DNA of 64,000 bases from Limnospira sp050045915 (GCA_050045915.1 JBNGCR010000006.1:8986-72985); one strand, 5' to 3'; counted from the stretch's first letter, positions 33,591 to 43,167 are shown. The notes: generated by a model from the letters alone, not told the origin. Program-made: numbers and translations.

Positions 33591-36377
33591 TTACTGATTT
33601 TTCAATTGTTCTAATACCTCATCGGTAAACGGACTTTCACCCTTTTTAAGAGTATCGATCCAAGCTTTTCGTTTTGCCTTTTCATTTTCATCACCCATCC
33701 ATTCCTCCCATTCACTGTACGCCATCTCCAAATCCTCAATCGCCCCATCAAAATCACCCGTCAAAGCCATCGCCAAACCCCGAATCTCACGAATCCGCCC
33801 ATTTTTCGGTTCGATTTCGACCGCTTTATCGCAGGCAAACATCACCTTCTCAGCTTGTCGATTCAGCCCGCCGTACCGACAGAGCACATTCCAAGACCAA
33901 GCCGAAATTTTGACATCAGCATCTAATTTTTGAGCATCCTTAAATTTTGCGATCGCCTCATCGATTTTACCCGCTTCTGCCAAATCTCTCCCCTCGAAAA
34001 TTGAAGCGATCGCACGGGCTTTATTATCAGGATCAAACTTTAAATCTGAATCCAATTTTACAGCGTTCTGAAAAGCCAAAATGGCTCGATTAACTCTCTC
34101 CTCATCCCGAGCCAAAAACTCTCCTCTTTTGACCAAAATCTGAGCCGAACTTGAACGAAAGTTCGGGTCGAGCTTGACAGCCTGTTGAAAGCGAGAAACC
34201 GCCTCATCAATTTGAGCCTCCGCTGCCAACTGTTCGCCTTGCAAAAACCGAGCCGTTGCCGAAGCGTCCACCCCACAGTAACGGCGTTCCTCATCGGTGA
34301 CATTGGGGTTATTTTTCAAGTAGTCCCCTACCACCTGACACGCTTGCGCCATCAGGTCATCTAAATCGACTGTCCACAACTTCACCGTGTTGTCTGCACT
34401 GGCCGAAGCGATGGTTTCCCCGTCCGGGCTGAAGGCCACGCCGTTGACCCAATTCTGGTGCCCCTCGAGGGTTTGGAGGAGGGTGCCGTCGGGCTTCCAC
34501 AACTTCACCGTGTTGTCTGCACTGGCTGAAGCGATGGTTTCCCCGTCCGGGCTGAAAGCCACGTCCCAGACCGCACTCTGATGCCCCTCGATAGTTCTGA
34601 GGAGGGTGCCGTCGGGCTTCCACAATTTCACCGTGTTGTCAAAACTGGCCGAAGCGATGGTTTTCCCGTCCGGGCTGAAGGCCACGCCGTTGACCGGACT
34701 CTGATGCCCCTCGATACGATTGTATTCTCGGGAACCATCCAGGACTGCATGAAGGATTGAGATCACTTTCCCCCGGGTATCGTCTTTTGACCACAAGGAA
34801 ACTGGTAATTTTTTCAAGTTGTGGCTGGCTTGCAGTGCGGTGACAATTGAACTGAGTTCCTGGCTTCCTGAGAGGTGCAATTCCTTTGCTCCAGCACTGG
34901 TGAGGCGAATTTCAGCTAAGTTGAGATTGGTGTAGGTTCGTCTCAAATAAAAAGCCGCCATCCCGAAAGACAAACCCAAGATTCCGATCGCAATCCAAGA
35001 CAGCAGAGAAGCCCGTCTTTTTGCTTTCGTTAAAATTTCCTTTGCTTCCTGTTCCGCCGCCAATTTCGTTTCCAACGCCGCCTGAATTTCCTGTTTGTCG
35101 AGTTGTTCGCTCGCCGCCAAAAACTGATAATCTTTGTCGCTCAAACTTTTTCCTCTCGCCCAGGCTTTCGCCTCAGTTAACGCCTCCCCCTTCAACAATC
35201 GGGACTCATCCTGACGCCCGGACTTCTCCCAAGCCTCGAAAGCTTCGGCATAGGGTCGCAGTTGGGCGAGTTCCTGCGTCACCCAATCTTGATTAAAAAT
35301 TCCTTTGTAAGTGGGGTTTGCAACTTTCAATTGACCGCCAGTTTTTACGACCAATCCACTCAAGCGCAGTTCCATTTGTTCGGGACTATTATCGGCGGCA
35401 ATCCCTCCGTCGATCGCATTCAAGACCCGCTGATACAGTCCCAGCAGCCGACCCGCCCGTTGGGGATTGCGGAGGAGGCGATCGCGGATCGTTTTGAAGT
35501 GTTCCGGTTCGTCGTTCGCCTCCCAATTTTTGATGATTTGTTGGGAAATAATATCGGCAACAACCCGAGCTTCTTCCCCAGCAATAATTTGGCTGGAATA
35601 TTCTAAAATTAATCGGCAAATTTTTTGAGTCAAAAACGGCTGTCCGTTCGTCCAATTTAGGATTTCAGTTAAGACCGCTTCCGGGTTTTCACAGCGGGAT
35701 TCCAACCCTCGGGCGAGGGGCAACGCCGCGGGCATCCGGAAACCGCCGAGGGCGATCGCTTTTCCGATATTGAAGGGCGTTCGAGTTTTGTCCGCGATCA
35801 AATCTGACGGGGTGGCGACACCGCACAGGGTAAAGCTGAGGCGTTTATAATGGTGGCGATCGGCGCGTTTGTTGTAGCTGGCGCGAATCAAGGCGAAAAA
35901 GTCATCGACATCGAAATTGAGGCTGATGACACTATCAATTTCATCGATGAAAATAACGATATTATTCTCAATTCCTTTGAGCAATATATCTTCGATAAAT
36001 TCGCTCAGTCGTTGTACCGGAGAAATCAACTCGCGATCGCGCCACCAAGCCGCCAGTTTTGCCCGTTTGCCGAGGGAAGTCGAGAGGGTACTGGCGACGG
36101 TTCTTATAATCCCCAAATACCACTGATCGGGGGTGATATTGTGACTGCCAATTTGGGTAATATCGATCGCGACACAAGCCACACCCTCAGCTTGCAATCG
36201 CCGCATCGTCTGCACCCGCAAGCTGGATTTTCCCATCTGGCGTGAGTTGAGGACGTAGCAGAATTCCCCCCGTTTGAGGGCATCATATAACTCGTCGTCG
36301 GCTTCGCGTTTGACGTAGGTGGGGGCATCGGCGGGGAGGCTTCCTCCCACCTGATAAATCGGGTTTGGATGATTCAT
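33591..36377 (-). CDS. AAA-like ATPase with WD40 and TPR repeats
   Basis: I start this 928-residue protein at the ATG at 36377 (MNHPNPIYQVGGSLPADAPT), since upstream codons are translated repeat DNA. An AAA-like domain (about 1-340) has Walker A NSRQMGKSSL and Walker B IVIFIDEIDSV. A coiled region and one membrane helix (SWIAIGILGLSFGMAAFYL) follow, then three WD40 repeats (GHQSPVNGVAFSPDGKTIAS type), then TPR-like repeats with ARFLQGEQLAAEAQIDEAVS. The domain order resembles STAND-type signalling ATPases that sense through repeats. Three WD repeats are too few for a full propeller. Same strand and same ATPase family as the upstream cyclase-TIR protein. Confidence 0.83.
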   Translation of the reverse strand: MNHPNPIYQVGGSLPADAPTYVKREADDELYDALKRGEFCYVLNSRQMGKSSLRVQTMRRLQAEGVACVAIDITQIGSHNITPDQWYLGIIRTVASTLSTSLGKRAKLAAWWRDRELISPVQRLSEFIEDILLKGIENNIVIFIDEIDSVISLNFDVDDFFALIRASYNKRADRHHYKRLSFTLCGVATPSDLIADKTRTPFNIGKAIALGGFRMPAALPLARGLESRCENPEAVLTEILNWTNGQPFLTQKICRLILEYSSQIIAGEEARVVADIISQQIIKNWEANDEPEHFKTIRDRLLRNPQRAGRLLGLYQRVLNAIDGGIAADNSPEQMELRLSGLVVKTGGQLKVANPTYKGIFNQDWVTQELAQLRPYAEAFEAWEKSGRQDESRLLKGEALTEAKAWARGKSLSDKDYQFLAASEQLDKQEIQAALETKLAAEQEAKEILTKAKRRASLLSWIAIGILGLSFGMAAFYLRRTYTNLNLAEIRLTSAGAKELHLSGSQELSSIVTALQASHNLKKLPVSLWSKDDTRGKVISILHAVLDGSREYNRIEGHQSPVNGVAFSPDGKTIASASFDNTVKLWKPDGTLLRTIEGHQSAVWDVAFSPDGETIASASADNTVKLWKPDGTLLQTLEGHQNWVNGVAFSPDGETIASASADNTVKLWTVDLDDLMAQACQVVGDYLKNNPNVTDEERRYCGVDASATARFLQGEQLAAEAQIDEAVSRFQQAVKLDPNFRSSSAQILVKRGEFLARDEERVNRAILAFQNAVKLDSDLKFDPDNKARAIASIFEGRDLAEAGKIDEAIAKFKDAQKLDADVKISAWSWNVLCRYGGLNRQAEKVMFACDKAVEIEPKNGRIREIRGLAMALTGDFDGAIEDLEMAYSEWEEWMGDENEKAKRKAWIDTLKKGESPFTDEVLEQLKNQ

Positions 36378-36414
36378 GGTGATTCGAGAAAGTAATTTTT
36401 GATAATATTTGTTT

Positions 36415-36508
36415 TTCCTCCCCTCGCCCAAAATTGGGAGAGGGGCCGGGGGTGAGGGCTGAGTTTTCCTCCCCTCGCCCAAGATTGGGAGAGGGGCCGG
36501 GGGTGAGG
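36415..36508. repeat. Two tandem copies of the GAGAGGGGCCGGGGGTGAGG repeat
   Basis: The copies (about 36416-36460 and 36469-36508) differ by one base in CCCAAAATTGGG versus CCCAAGATTGGG, and match 18195-18236 in reverse. They lie between the cyclase-TIR gene and the AAA-WD40 gene. Confidence 0.8.
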
Positions 36509-36513
36509 GCAAA

Positions 36514-38586
36514 CTAAAGGCGATCGCGGAAATAAAGCCGATACAAATCCGATCGCACCCTGGCATCATTTCCGCACAGCGTCACCAGCCCCAAGCTGTC
36601 CAGCTTAAATGCCAATTCCGACTCCAAACGCACGGGTTCGTCACTGTTGACAACCTGTTCCATCGCCGTCGCCAATTGGGGATGGTGCTGCAATTTCCAT
36701 AGGTGTCCCCGCAGGTGATCGCCGTAATATCCGGCTTCCGTGGGGGCGGTTTTTAAAAATTCTGAAATTGTCGTATCTTGACGGGAAATATAGTAGAGTG
36801 CCACCCGAATTAAATAGGGGTGTCCGCCGACAATTTGCATCAGAGATTCCAATTCGTCAGCGGTGAATTTCAATCCGTGCAATTCGACCAATTCTTGTAC
36901 CTGTCCCGTGGTCAATTCCGACAGTTCGACGGGCAGTCCCACATTGAAGGGCGATTGGTTGATATCCATCGGCACATAAACTTCCGTGGAATGCACGACC
37001 ACGAGGCGCAATTTTTTCCAAATGTCGTTATTTTTGGCTTGTTCGTGCCACGCCCGCAACAGTCCCAAAAAGTCTCCCGCAATTTCCGGGTGTTCAAAGA
37101 CGCGATCGACTTCATCGAGTCCCAAAACGAGCGGACTGTCAATATTTTCGAGTAGATATTCCTCAAAGTAAACGGTACTGTTATCTTGGCTACCGAAAAT
37201 TTCATCCCAGTAGTCGTTCAACTGATTGGGGAGGCGCAGTCGCCGCCCCACACTGGCGCAAAACCAGCGCAAAAATTTGTCCAAATCCGCAAAAATTTTC
37301 CCGTCCGCCAACTGAAAACTTAGGGCAACGGTGCGATATCCATGTTTCTGGTAGGCGTGGTGCAAAACTCGCGCCATCAGAGAGGTTTTTCCCATCTGGC
37401 GGGGGGCTTTGATCCGAATGAGTGCCCCCGATTGGAGGATGGTTTCATAACATCGAGATTCGGCGGGGGGACGTTCTACATAAAAGATAGAAGCGACATC
37501 CATTTGCCCTTCCGGAAGTTCGGGCACCGCCGCCGGTTGGGGACGGGATGTGCGATCGCCCCAGGCTTTAGGTTGGGAAATATTGGACGCTTCCGGAACC
37601 TTTCCGGTTTGAATTAAATTGATGACTTCTCCGATCAGTTTGGGCGTGTCTGCGTCCGAATTCCACTCCCGCTGTTGAATCCGATCCAAATAACCCCGCA
37701 GGTTGTAGTTGAGGGGAGAAGTCAAGGGAAATTGGACGCGAATGGGTAGGATGATCGGTTTTCCGTCGCGTTTTTCTTGCAGTTTTTTGACCTGCCGCAC
37801 TTCCTCCGTCACCATTTCGCTGGTCGCCGATCGCTCCGATAATAGCAATAGTAAATAATCGCATTGTTGCAATTCGGTTTCGATCCGGTACGGCCAATCT
37901 TCCCCCAATTTTAGACTGGCGCCGGCCATAAATGCGGCCTGTCCCGCCTCCGACAAGGCTTCAAAGAATTTTTGGGCGAGGGAGGCGTCGGGATCTTTTG
38001 CGGAATAGGAGATGAACACCCGTTTCCGGGAGCGATCGCGGGTCAGGGAAGAGGCGATATGGTAGAGGGGGACGGGTTCGGAAATGCCTTTGAGTTTTCG
38101 CAGTCCGATATAGGTGGGTTTGGGGGTGAGGCTATTTTTGACGACCTCGTAAACGGTGGCGGAAAGGCAGACTCCTCCCGGGGGTGCGAGGGATTGCAGT
38201 CGGGCAGCGATGTTGACCCCATTTCCCATCACGTCCCGGCCGTCATCAACTAAGTAAATATCCCCCAGGTGGATTCCGATGCGGTGAACTAAAATATCCC
38301 GTTCGGGGAGGTTGGCGGCGGTTTTGGCGATCGCGGTTTGGATCTCCGTCGCACAGGTAACGGCCTGTTCGGCACGGTTGAAGTACATCAGCAATCCGTC
38401 CCCCAGGGATTTGATCGTTTTTCCCTCGTGATGCTGACAGGATCGCCGCATCATTCTGAAGTCCCGGTCTAGCAAACCGAGGGTATGTTTCTCATCGGCC
38501 GCCATTTTGGGGGTAAACGACTCAACATCCGTAAAGACGATCGCCGCTAAGGTACTTTCACTGCTGGCATTGTCTGGTTGTTCCAT
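36514..38586 (-). CDS. Class III nucleotide cyclase-TIR-AAA fusion protein
   Basis: The 690-residue protein starts best at 38586 (MEQPDNASSESTLAAIV). Residues 12-180 are a class III cyclase with an intact site: metal aspartates Asp20 (IVFTDVESF) and Asp63 (SLGDGLLMYF), adenine-type Lys59 and Asp118, and transition-state Asn125 and Arg129 (GNGVNIAARL). Adenylate cyclase activity is therefore likely. Residues 188-300 are a TIR domain (KRVFISYSAKD) with Glu262 aligned to the NADase glutamate. From about 370 an AAA-like domain has Walker A RQMGKTSLM and Walker B LVLGLDEVDRV. No membrane helix is seen. Confidence 0.88.
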   Translation of the reverse strand: MEQPDNASSESTLAAIVFTDVESFTPKMAADEKHTLGLLDRDFRMMRRSCQHHEGKTIKSLGDGLLMYFNRAEQAVTCATEIQTAIAKTAANLPERDILVHRIGIHLGDIYLVDDGRDVMGNGVNIAARLQSLAPPGGVCLSATVYEVVKNSLTPKPTYIGLRKLKGISEPVPLYHIASSLTRDRSRKRVFISYSAKDPDASLAQKFFEALSEAGQAAFMAGASLKLGEDWPYRIETELQQCDYLLLLLSERSATSEMVTEEVRQVKKLQEKRDGKPIILPIRVQFPLTSPLNYNLRGYLDRIQQREWNSDADTPKLIGEVINLIQTGKVPEASNISQPKAWGDRTSRPQPAAVPELPEGQMDVASIFYVERPPAESRCYETILQSGALIRIKAPRQMGKTSLMARVLHHAYQKHGYRTVALSFQLADGKIFADLDKFLRWFCASVGRRLRLPNQLNDYWDEIFGSQDNSTVYFEEYLLENIDSPLVLGLDEVDRVFEHPEIAGDFLGLLRAWHEQAKNNDIWKKLRLVVVHSTEVYVPMDINQSPFNVGLPVELSELTTGQVQELVELHGLKFTADELESLMQIVGGHPYLIRVALYYISRQDTTISEFLKTAPTEAGYYGDHLRGHLWKLQHHPQLATAMEQVVNSDEPVRLESELAFKLDSLGLVTLCGNDARVRSDLYRLYFRDRL

Positions 38587-38916
38587 TGGTGATCGGGCCC
38601 CATATAACATCCAGTATAGCCCTCAGTGTACAGAATCCGAACAATTATTGATCGAATCAACAATCTCGAATCATTTTTTTGAAATCTAAATCTCCAACAC
38701 TTCCCACTTTTCCCGCCATGGACAATAGGTCGAATCGTTCCGATCGCCACCAGCCTCGAACGCGATGGGAGAAGTTCACATTGACAAACACTCGAATTTT
38801 CCCGCCCATTCTACCGCAGGCCTCCCATTCCCATCTGGAAGCGCTATTCCGAACCGCGAAAATGTTACTATCAACAGTTCAGAATCGAATGTAGAGCAGA
38901 GATTACACCCCAGCAG
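38587..38916. other. Divergent intergenic region
   Basis: These 330 bases lie between the cyclase-TIR gene and the peptide-binding lipoprotein gene, which diverge. No gene is supported. The first 60 bases after the cyclase start are AT-rich with CCCTCAGTGTACAGAATCCG but no clear promoter box. Two diffuse AT-rich patches near 38650 and 38870 may hold the two promoters. Confidence 0.4.
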
Positions 38917-40587
38917 ATGCAAAAAACACACCCGATGCGATCGCCCTCTCCGGGATGGCATCGCCGCCGCCGAATTCCCGCAATCGCCCGATTTCTGGCT
39001 TTATTTTGTTTGGTCGCCTTCGTTGCGATCGCCTGCGGAACCGGACCCGAGGGCCAAACCCCCGCCACTTCGGACACCGATCGCATTGTCGTCGGGACGA
39101 CCCAGAACCTCCGCACCCTCGACCCGGCGGACGCCTACGAGGTGATCTCCGGAACCCTCCTCTACAACCTCGGCGATCGCCTCTACGCCTACAAACTCGG
39201 CACCACGGAACTCGAACCGGAACTGGCGACGGATTTTCCCATCGTCGGCGACGACAACCTCACCTACACCATCCCGCTGCGGGAAGGAGTGGTCTTCCAC
39301 GACGGGACCCCCTTCAACGCCGAGGCGATGAAATTTTCCCTGGATCGGTTCATCCAAAAAGGCGGGCCCCCCTCGTCCCTGCTGGCGGACACCATAGACA
39401 CAATTGAGGCGACGGGGGAATACGAACTCACCATCACCCTCAAACGGCCCTTCGCGGCGTTTCCGTCCCTGCTGGCCTTTTCGGGCACCTGTGCGGTATC
39501 CCCCGCCGCCTACGCCATCGACGGAGCCTTCCAACCCGATATGTTTGTGGGCACCGGACCCTATGTGTTGGCGGAATACGGCGTGGACGTGATTCGCCTC
39601 GACCCGTTCGAGAATTATTGGGGGGAAAAACCCGCCAACGAGGGGATCGATTTGCAGCGATTTACCAGTTCCGCCAACCTGTTCAATTCATTTCGCAGCA
39701 AGGCGGTGGATGTGGCTTACGTTTCCTTGGAACCCGACCAAATCGCGAGTTTATTGGAAGGGGCCGAAGCGGGGAACTGGCAAGCGATCGCGGCGGACGG
39801 AAATACGGTCAATTATATGGTGTTGAACGTCAACGCCGAACCCCTGAATCAACCGGAAGTCCGGCAGGCGATCGCGGCTTTGATCGACCGCAATTTAATC
39901 GGCGATCGCATCTTGCGGGGACAGGCCGAACCCCTCTACAGCCTCATCCCCACCACCTTTGAAAGTTACAGCCCCGTCTTCCAACAAACCTACGGCGACG
40001 GCAATTTTGACCAAGCCAAACAACTCCTCGCCGAGGCTGGATATACCCCGGAAAATCCCGCCGTCGTGGAACTGTGGTACGGCGCCAATTCCAACAAGCG
40101 AGCCTCACTGGCGGCGACCCTAAAAGCCCTAGCCCAGGAAAATTTGGGTGGCGCGTTGCAACTCGAACCCAAGAGCGTGGAAACCACCACCGCCTATCAA
40201 AATTTGGACAAGGGAATTTATCCGACATTTATGTTAGATTGGTACGCCGATTTTTTGGATGCGGACAATTACATCCAGCCCTTTTTGGACTGCGCGAAAG
40301 GTTCGGAAGAAACGGGATGTGAAGAGGGGGCGAGTCAATATCAGGGATCGTTTTATTATAGCGATCGCGTCAACGAATTGATCGACCAGCAGCGGACTGA
40401 ACAAGACCCCCAAAAGCGTCGGGCGATCTTTTTAGAAATTCAAGAAATCCTCGTCCAAGACGTTCCTTTTATTCCCCTCTGGCAAGATAAAACCTATGTC
40501 TTCGCCCAAAATAATATCGGGGGAATTCGCCTGCAAGTCAATCAACAGTTTCCGTTCTGGCCCCTGGAAAAAGAGACACCCGAGTAA
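38917..40587 (+). CDS. Peptide ABC transporter substrate-binding lipoprotein
   Basis: The 556-residue protein is a family 5 extracellular solute-binding protein. A basic leader with a hydrophobic core ends in the lipobox VAIAC (Cys40), so it is lipid-anchored on the periplasmic side. Family motifs are VVGTTQNLRTLDPADAYE, EGVVFHDGTPFNAEAMKFSL, VGTGPYVLAEY and PEVRQAIAALIDRNLI. Related proteins bind di/oligopeptides or nickel. No permease or ATPase genes are adjacent, so it must use a transporter encoded elsewhere. A hairpin with a T-run follows the stop. Confidence 0.92.
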   Translation: MQKTHPMRSPSPGWHRRRRIPAIARFLALFCLVAFVAIACGTGPEGQTPATSDTDRIVVGTTQNLRTLDPADAYEVISGTLLYNLGDRLYAYKLGTTELEPELATDFPIVGDDNLTYTIPLREGVVFHDGTPFNAEAMKFSLDRFIQKGGPPSSLLADTIDTIEATGEYELTITLKRPFAAFPSLLAFSGTCAVSPAAYAIDGAFQPDMFVGTGPYVLAEYGVDVIRLDPFENYWGEKPANEGIDLQRFTSSANLFNSFRSKAVDVAYVSLEPDQIASLLEGAEAGNWQAIAADGNTVNYMVLNVNAEPLNQPEVRQAIAALIDRNLIGDRILRGQAEPLYSLIPTTFESYSPVFQQTYGDGNFDQAKQLLAEAGYTPENPAVVELWYGANSNKRASLAATLKALAQENLGGALQLEPKSVETTTAYQNLDKGIYPTFMLDWYADFLDADNYIQPFLDCAKGSEETGCEEGASQYQGSFYYSDRVNELIDQQRTEQDPQKRRAIFLEIQEILVQDVPFIPLWQDKTYVFAQNNIGGIRLQVNQQFPFWPLEKETPE

Positions 40588-40608
40588 ATCGGAAATTTTC
40601 GTTACTCA

Positions 40609-40633
40609 GCCGTCTTTGAAGGCGGCTTTTTTT
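40609..40633 (+). terminator. Intrinsic terminator after the peptide-binding gene
   Basis: GCCGTC (40609-40614) pairs with GGCGGC (40621-40626) including one G-T pair, with loop TTTGAA. A run of seven T follows at 40627-40633. It lies 21 bases after the lipoprotein stop. Confidence 0.8.
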
Positions 40634-40643
40634 GACACTTAAG

Positions 40644-40795
40644 AAAAGGGAATTGATTCCCAAGCGGTGTGGATATCCAACCGGCTGTTGTCCGGATATT
40701 TCACCGGATTTGATATGACAATCGAACTCCCCCCTTGTTAAGCAGAGCCGGGGGAATATCCAATTGTCGGGCAAATAACCGGATCTGATATTAAT
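40644..40795. repeat. Mixed dispersed-repeat copies
   Basis: 40644-40675 carries, in reverse orientation, the element seen at 19580-19620 (GGATATCC, ACCGCTTGGGAATCAATTCC). 40773-40793 carries one arm of the AACCGGATCTGATAT repeat, and 40703-40719 a variant (CACCGGATTTGATATGA). This mosaic fills the gap between convergent genes. Confidence 0.65.
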
Positions 40796-42050
40796 CAAAA
40801 ATATTGTTGGTTTCGATGAATTGTTTCAATTCTGCCGCCATTTTTTGGGATTCGACGCGATCGGGGTGTCCTTTTTGCGTTTCAAAAGAATAGTTATAAA
40901 ACCAGGTGTTGTAACCCTCCTGTTTGAGTTCGTTCGCCACTTCTTCCGCGTACTTGTCCGCATTTCTCGCCCATATGGGAGCCGGGGCAAAAATGAACGG
41001 GCGGTTTTTGTCATTTCCATATTTTTCGTAAAGATCGCGGACGATCGCTTTGTAGGCATTTTTCCACGTCGGCACGTCGTCCAAACCGTTGCCATATTCG
41101 TCGTTGACACCCATCGCCATAATCACCAAATCGGGGGTGTAGCGGCCGAAATCCCAGTCCGTCCGAGAAAAGCCGCCCTCCGACGAAGGGCTGAGTTTGT
41201 CGTAGGTGGCATCGAGTCCCGTATTGCCGCTCTCAAAATAGCCGGTTCCGCTCCGCACAGCCAAACCGGCGATGCCGTTATTGTGAATGTCCGCATTCAA
41301 ATCTCTCGCCAACGTATTGGCGAAACTCAAATAGGCATTGTTATCGCCACAATCGCCGTCGCCTTCGGCACAACCGGCACTGGCCCCTTCGGTGACGGAA
41401 TCGCCGAACACTTCTATTTTTAAAGCCGGTTTCTCGCCGGCGAGAATCCCTTTTCCTTCGTCGAGTACCAACCCGTGAAAGACTAAACCTAGGTTGCCAT
41501 TTCCCGGCCCTTCCAATTTGATGATTTCCAAGGTGTGGATGCCGTCGGAGAGTCCGGTGGCGACGGTTATTTCTTGTTCGGAAGCATTTCGATCGACCTC
41601 TTTGATCATCAGATCGCCGCCGTCGATGATAAATCCGACTTTCGTATCGTTTTTGGAGTTGTCGGAAAATTTGGCTTTCAGGCTGGTGCCTTCAAATTTG
41701 ACGTTGACGATCGAACCCCCATAGAAAATGACGGGGTTTGCACTGTCGCTTAAATCGATTCGGCCGGAATATTTGTAGTGAGAATGGGAGGGATCGGTTT
41801 CGTCTCCGACTTCCGATTCGGAGGCGATTAAATGGGTTTGCATATTGCCGTCGGTCGCGCCGCAACCGAGCAATAACGAACAGGCTGTCATCAAGCTTGC
41901 CCATCGAATTATTGTTGGCGATAGTGTTGTCCGATCGCCATCCGAAACGCCTTTCGAGGGGATTTTAGGGCGATTCAGTACACCAGGGGAATCAGTTTTT
42001 TGACCCGCTGTTTGTACTCCGAATATTCGGGATATTTGTCGATCAACCAT
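40791..42050 (-). CDS. SGNH/GDSL esterase lipoprotein, CE2-like
   Basis: The protein has the two-domain form of family CE2 esterases: an N-terminal jelly roll (about residues 90-200) and a C-terminal SGNH hydrolase. Catalytic-block motifs are FGDSVTEG (nucleophile serine), NNGIAG, MAMGVND and GHPDRVESQ (Asp-His). Such enzymes remove acetyl groups from polysaccharides. A lipobox-like LLLGC near codon 63 suggests a lipoprotein. The start is uncertain: the frame opens at 42050 but overlaps the upstream methyltransferase gene by 76 bases, and the first internal ATG (41891) leaves too short a leader, so a non-ATG start between them is plausible. Confidence 0.82.
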   Translation of the reverse strand: MVDRQISRIFGVQTAGQKTDSPGVLNRPKIPSKGVSDGDRTTLSPTIIRWASLMTACSLLLGCGATDGNMQTHLIASESEVGDETDPSHSHYKYSGRIDLSDSANPVIFYGGSIVNVKFEGTSLKAKFSDNSKNDTKVGFIIDGGDLMIKEVDRNASEQEITVATGLSDGIHTLEIIKLEGPGNGNLGLVFHGLVLDEGKGILAGEKPALKIEVFGDSVTEGASAGCAEGDGDCGDNNAYLSFANTLARDLNADIHNNGIAGLAVRSGTGYFESGNTGLDATYDKLSPSSEGGFSRTDWDFGRYTPDLVIMAMGVNDEYGNGLDDVPTWKNAYKAIVRDLYEKYGNDKNRPFIFAPAPIWARNADKYAEEVANELKQEGYNTWFYNYSFETQKGHPDRVESQKMAAELKQFIETNNIFD

Positions 42051-42496
42051 TGTTCCTCCCGCCGAGATTTGATATCTAAAAATACAAACAGGATCGCAGT
42101 TATGGCAAAATGGGAGAGGCTGAGAAAAAAGAGCGTCCAGCCGAAGGTGATGAAAATCAAGCCGCTGTAGAGGGGATGGCGGACGAAGTTGTAGACGCCG
42201 GATTGAATCAAATTTCCGGTGTCTTTAGGGTAGGGGAGGGGGGTGAGGTTCTCGCCCAAATCCATCAATCCCTTGACCATTAAAAAGACGGCGATCGCGT
42301 CAAATAGAATGGAAAGTCCCCAAATGAAATACATCCACGGTGACGACTTCAGAGCCTCCAATCCGGGGATCGGATAGACGGGAAGCAGGACGAATCCGAC
42401 CAGGATAAGTCCCTGAACCGCCACCAAATATTCCCCCCGCTTTCCGGTTTTCAAACCCTCCCAGGTCAGTCCCCAATCTTTAAAAATTTCGTTCAT
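41975..42496 (-). CDS. Isoprenylcysteine methyltransferase-like membrane protein
   Basis: The 173-residue protein has about five hydrophobic segments. The C-terminal motif includes GVYNFVRHPLYSGLIFITFGW, with RHPxY, and EEQWLIDKYPEYSEYKQRVK. These are the SAM-binding features of the ICMT/NnrU-like methyltransferase family in the membrane. The substrate in bacteria is generally unknown. The gene lies upstream of and overlaps the esterase frame. Confidence 0.85.
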   Translation of the reverse strand: MNEIFKDWGLTWEGLKTGKRGEYLVAVQGLILVGFVLLPVYPIPGLEALKSSPWMYFIWGLSILFDAIAVFLMVKGLMDLGENLTPLPYPKDTGNLIQSGVYNFVRHPLYSGLIFITFGWTLFFLSLSHFAITAILFVFLDIKSRREEQWLIDKYPEYSEYKQRVKKLIPLVY

Positions 42497-42606
42497 GATT
42501 CCAACAGTTTTTCATCCAATTCTCGAAGGCGATCGAGGCCAATTTTCGCAGCTTACGACACCTGCCGATAGCCGTCTTTCGCCCGGTATTTGAGAGCTGC
42601 CACACT

Positions 42607-43146
42607 TTAGGAAGTCGGGAGATTTCCGAGGGCTTCCGCGAGTCGCTGGCGGACCCGCCAATCCTCCGCTTGGGCGAAATTTAAAATTCGGTCGATCGCC
42701 TCCAAATCGCGAATTTTTCCCAAGGCCGCGATCGCAGCCTGTTGCCGGATCACCTCGTCGCTATTGAGGGCACAAAGGAGCACCTCGTGGGCGCGGATCT
42801 GCTTCAAATTGCCCAGAGACACAGTCGCGCTGAAGCGCACCAGCCAATCGGTATCCTCATCAAACGCCCGCATCAGGGGTTCGACGGTTGGGCGATCGCC
42901 GAGGTATCCCCAAGCCCCCGCCGCGTCGGCGCGGATGCCGTAGTCCGGATCGCTTTCGAGCAATTTTACCAAAAAATGCGAAAAGAAGGCTCCCGCCAGA
43001 CCGCAGGTGGGCGGCGAGATGAATAGCCGACAAACAACTGATCCGAGCGGGTCCATAGAGAAAATCCAAAAATTGAGTCGTCTCCCCCATCCCCCAGTGT
43101 TACGATACAGGAAAAACAGCAAATGGCTCTCAAGTGCGACCCGCAC
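42607..43146 (-). CDS. HEAT-repeat protein of the PBS-lyase/NblB type
   Basis: The C-terminal 115 residues form PBS-lyase HEAT repeats (IRADAAGAWGYLGDRPTVEP, VRFSATVSLGNLKQIRAHEV, IRQQAAIAALGKIRDLEAID, VRQRLAEALGNL), like NblB and phycobilin lyases of the CpcE class. The N-terminal 60 residues have no recognisable homology and include FFLYRNTGGWGRR, so the gene may start later or have lost its original N-terminus. The role may be in phycobilisome assembly or degradation, or only as a scaffold. It is divergent from the CBS-kinase gene and overlaps its longest frame. Confidence 0.62.
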   Translation of the reverse strand: MRVALESHLLFFLYRNTGGWGRRLNFWIFSMDPLGSVVCRLFISPPTCGLAGAFFSHFLVKLLESDPDYGIRADAAGAWGYLGDRPTVEPLMRAFDEDTDWLVRFSATVSLGNLKQIRAHEVLLCALNSDEVIRQQAAIAALGKIRDLEAIDRILNFAQAEDWRVRQRLAEALGNLPTS

Positions 43147-43167
43147 CAGCCAACGTCTCCATCAGTT

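Noticed and set aside
36378..36569. N-terminal extension of the AAA-WD40 protein (PSPPAPLPILGEGRK twice)
   Set aside because: It is translation of an intergenic repeat also found at 18195-18236; the homologous protein starts at 36377.
42860..43090. Frameshift in the HEAT-repeat gene to explain its odd N-terminus
   Set aside because: Neither of the other two frames upstream shows HEAT-like sequence, so a frameshift is not supported.
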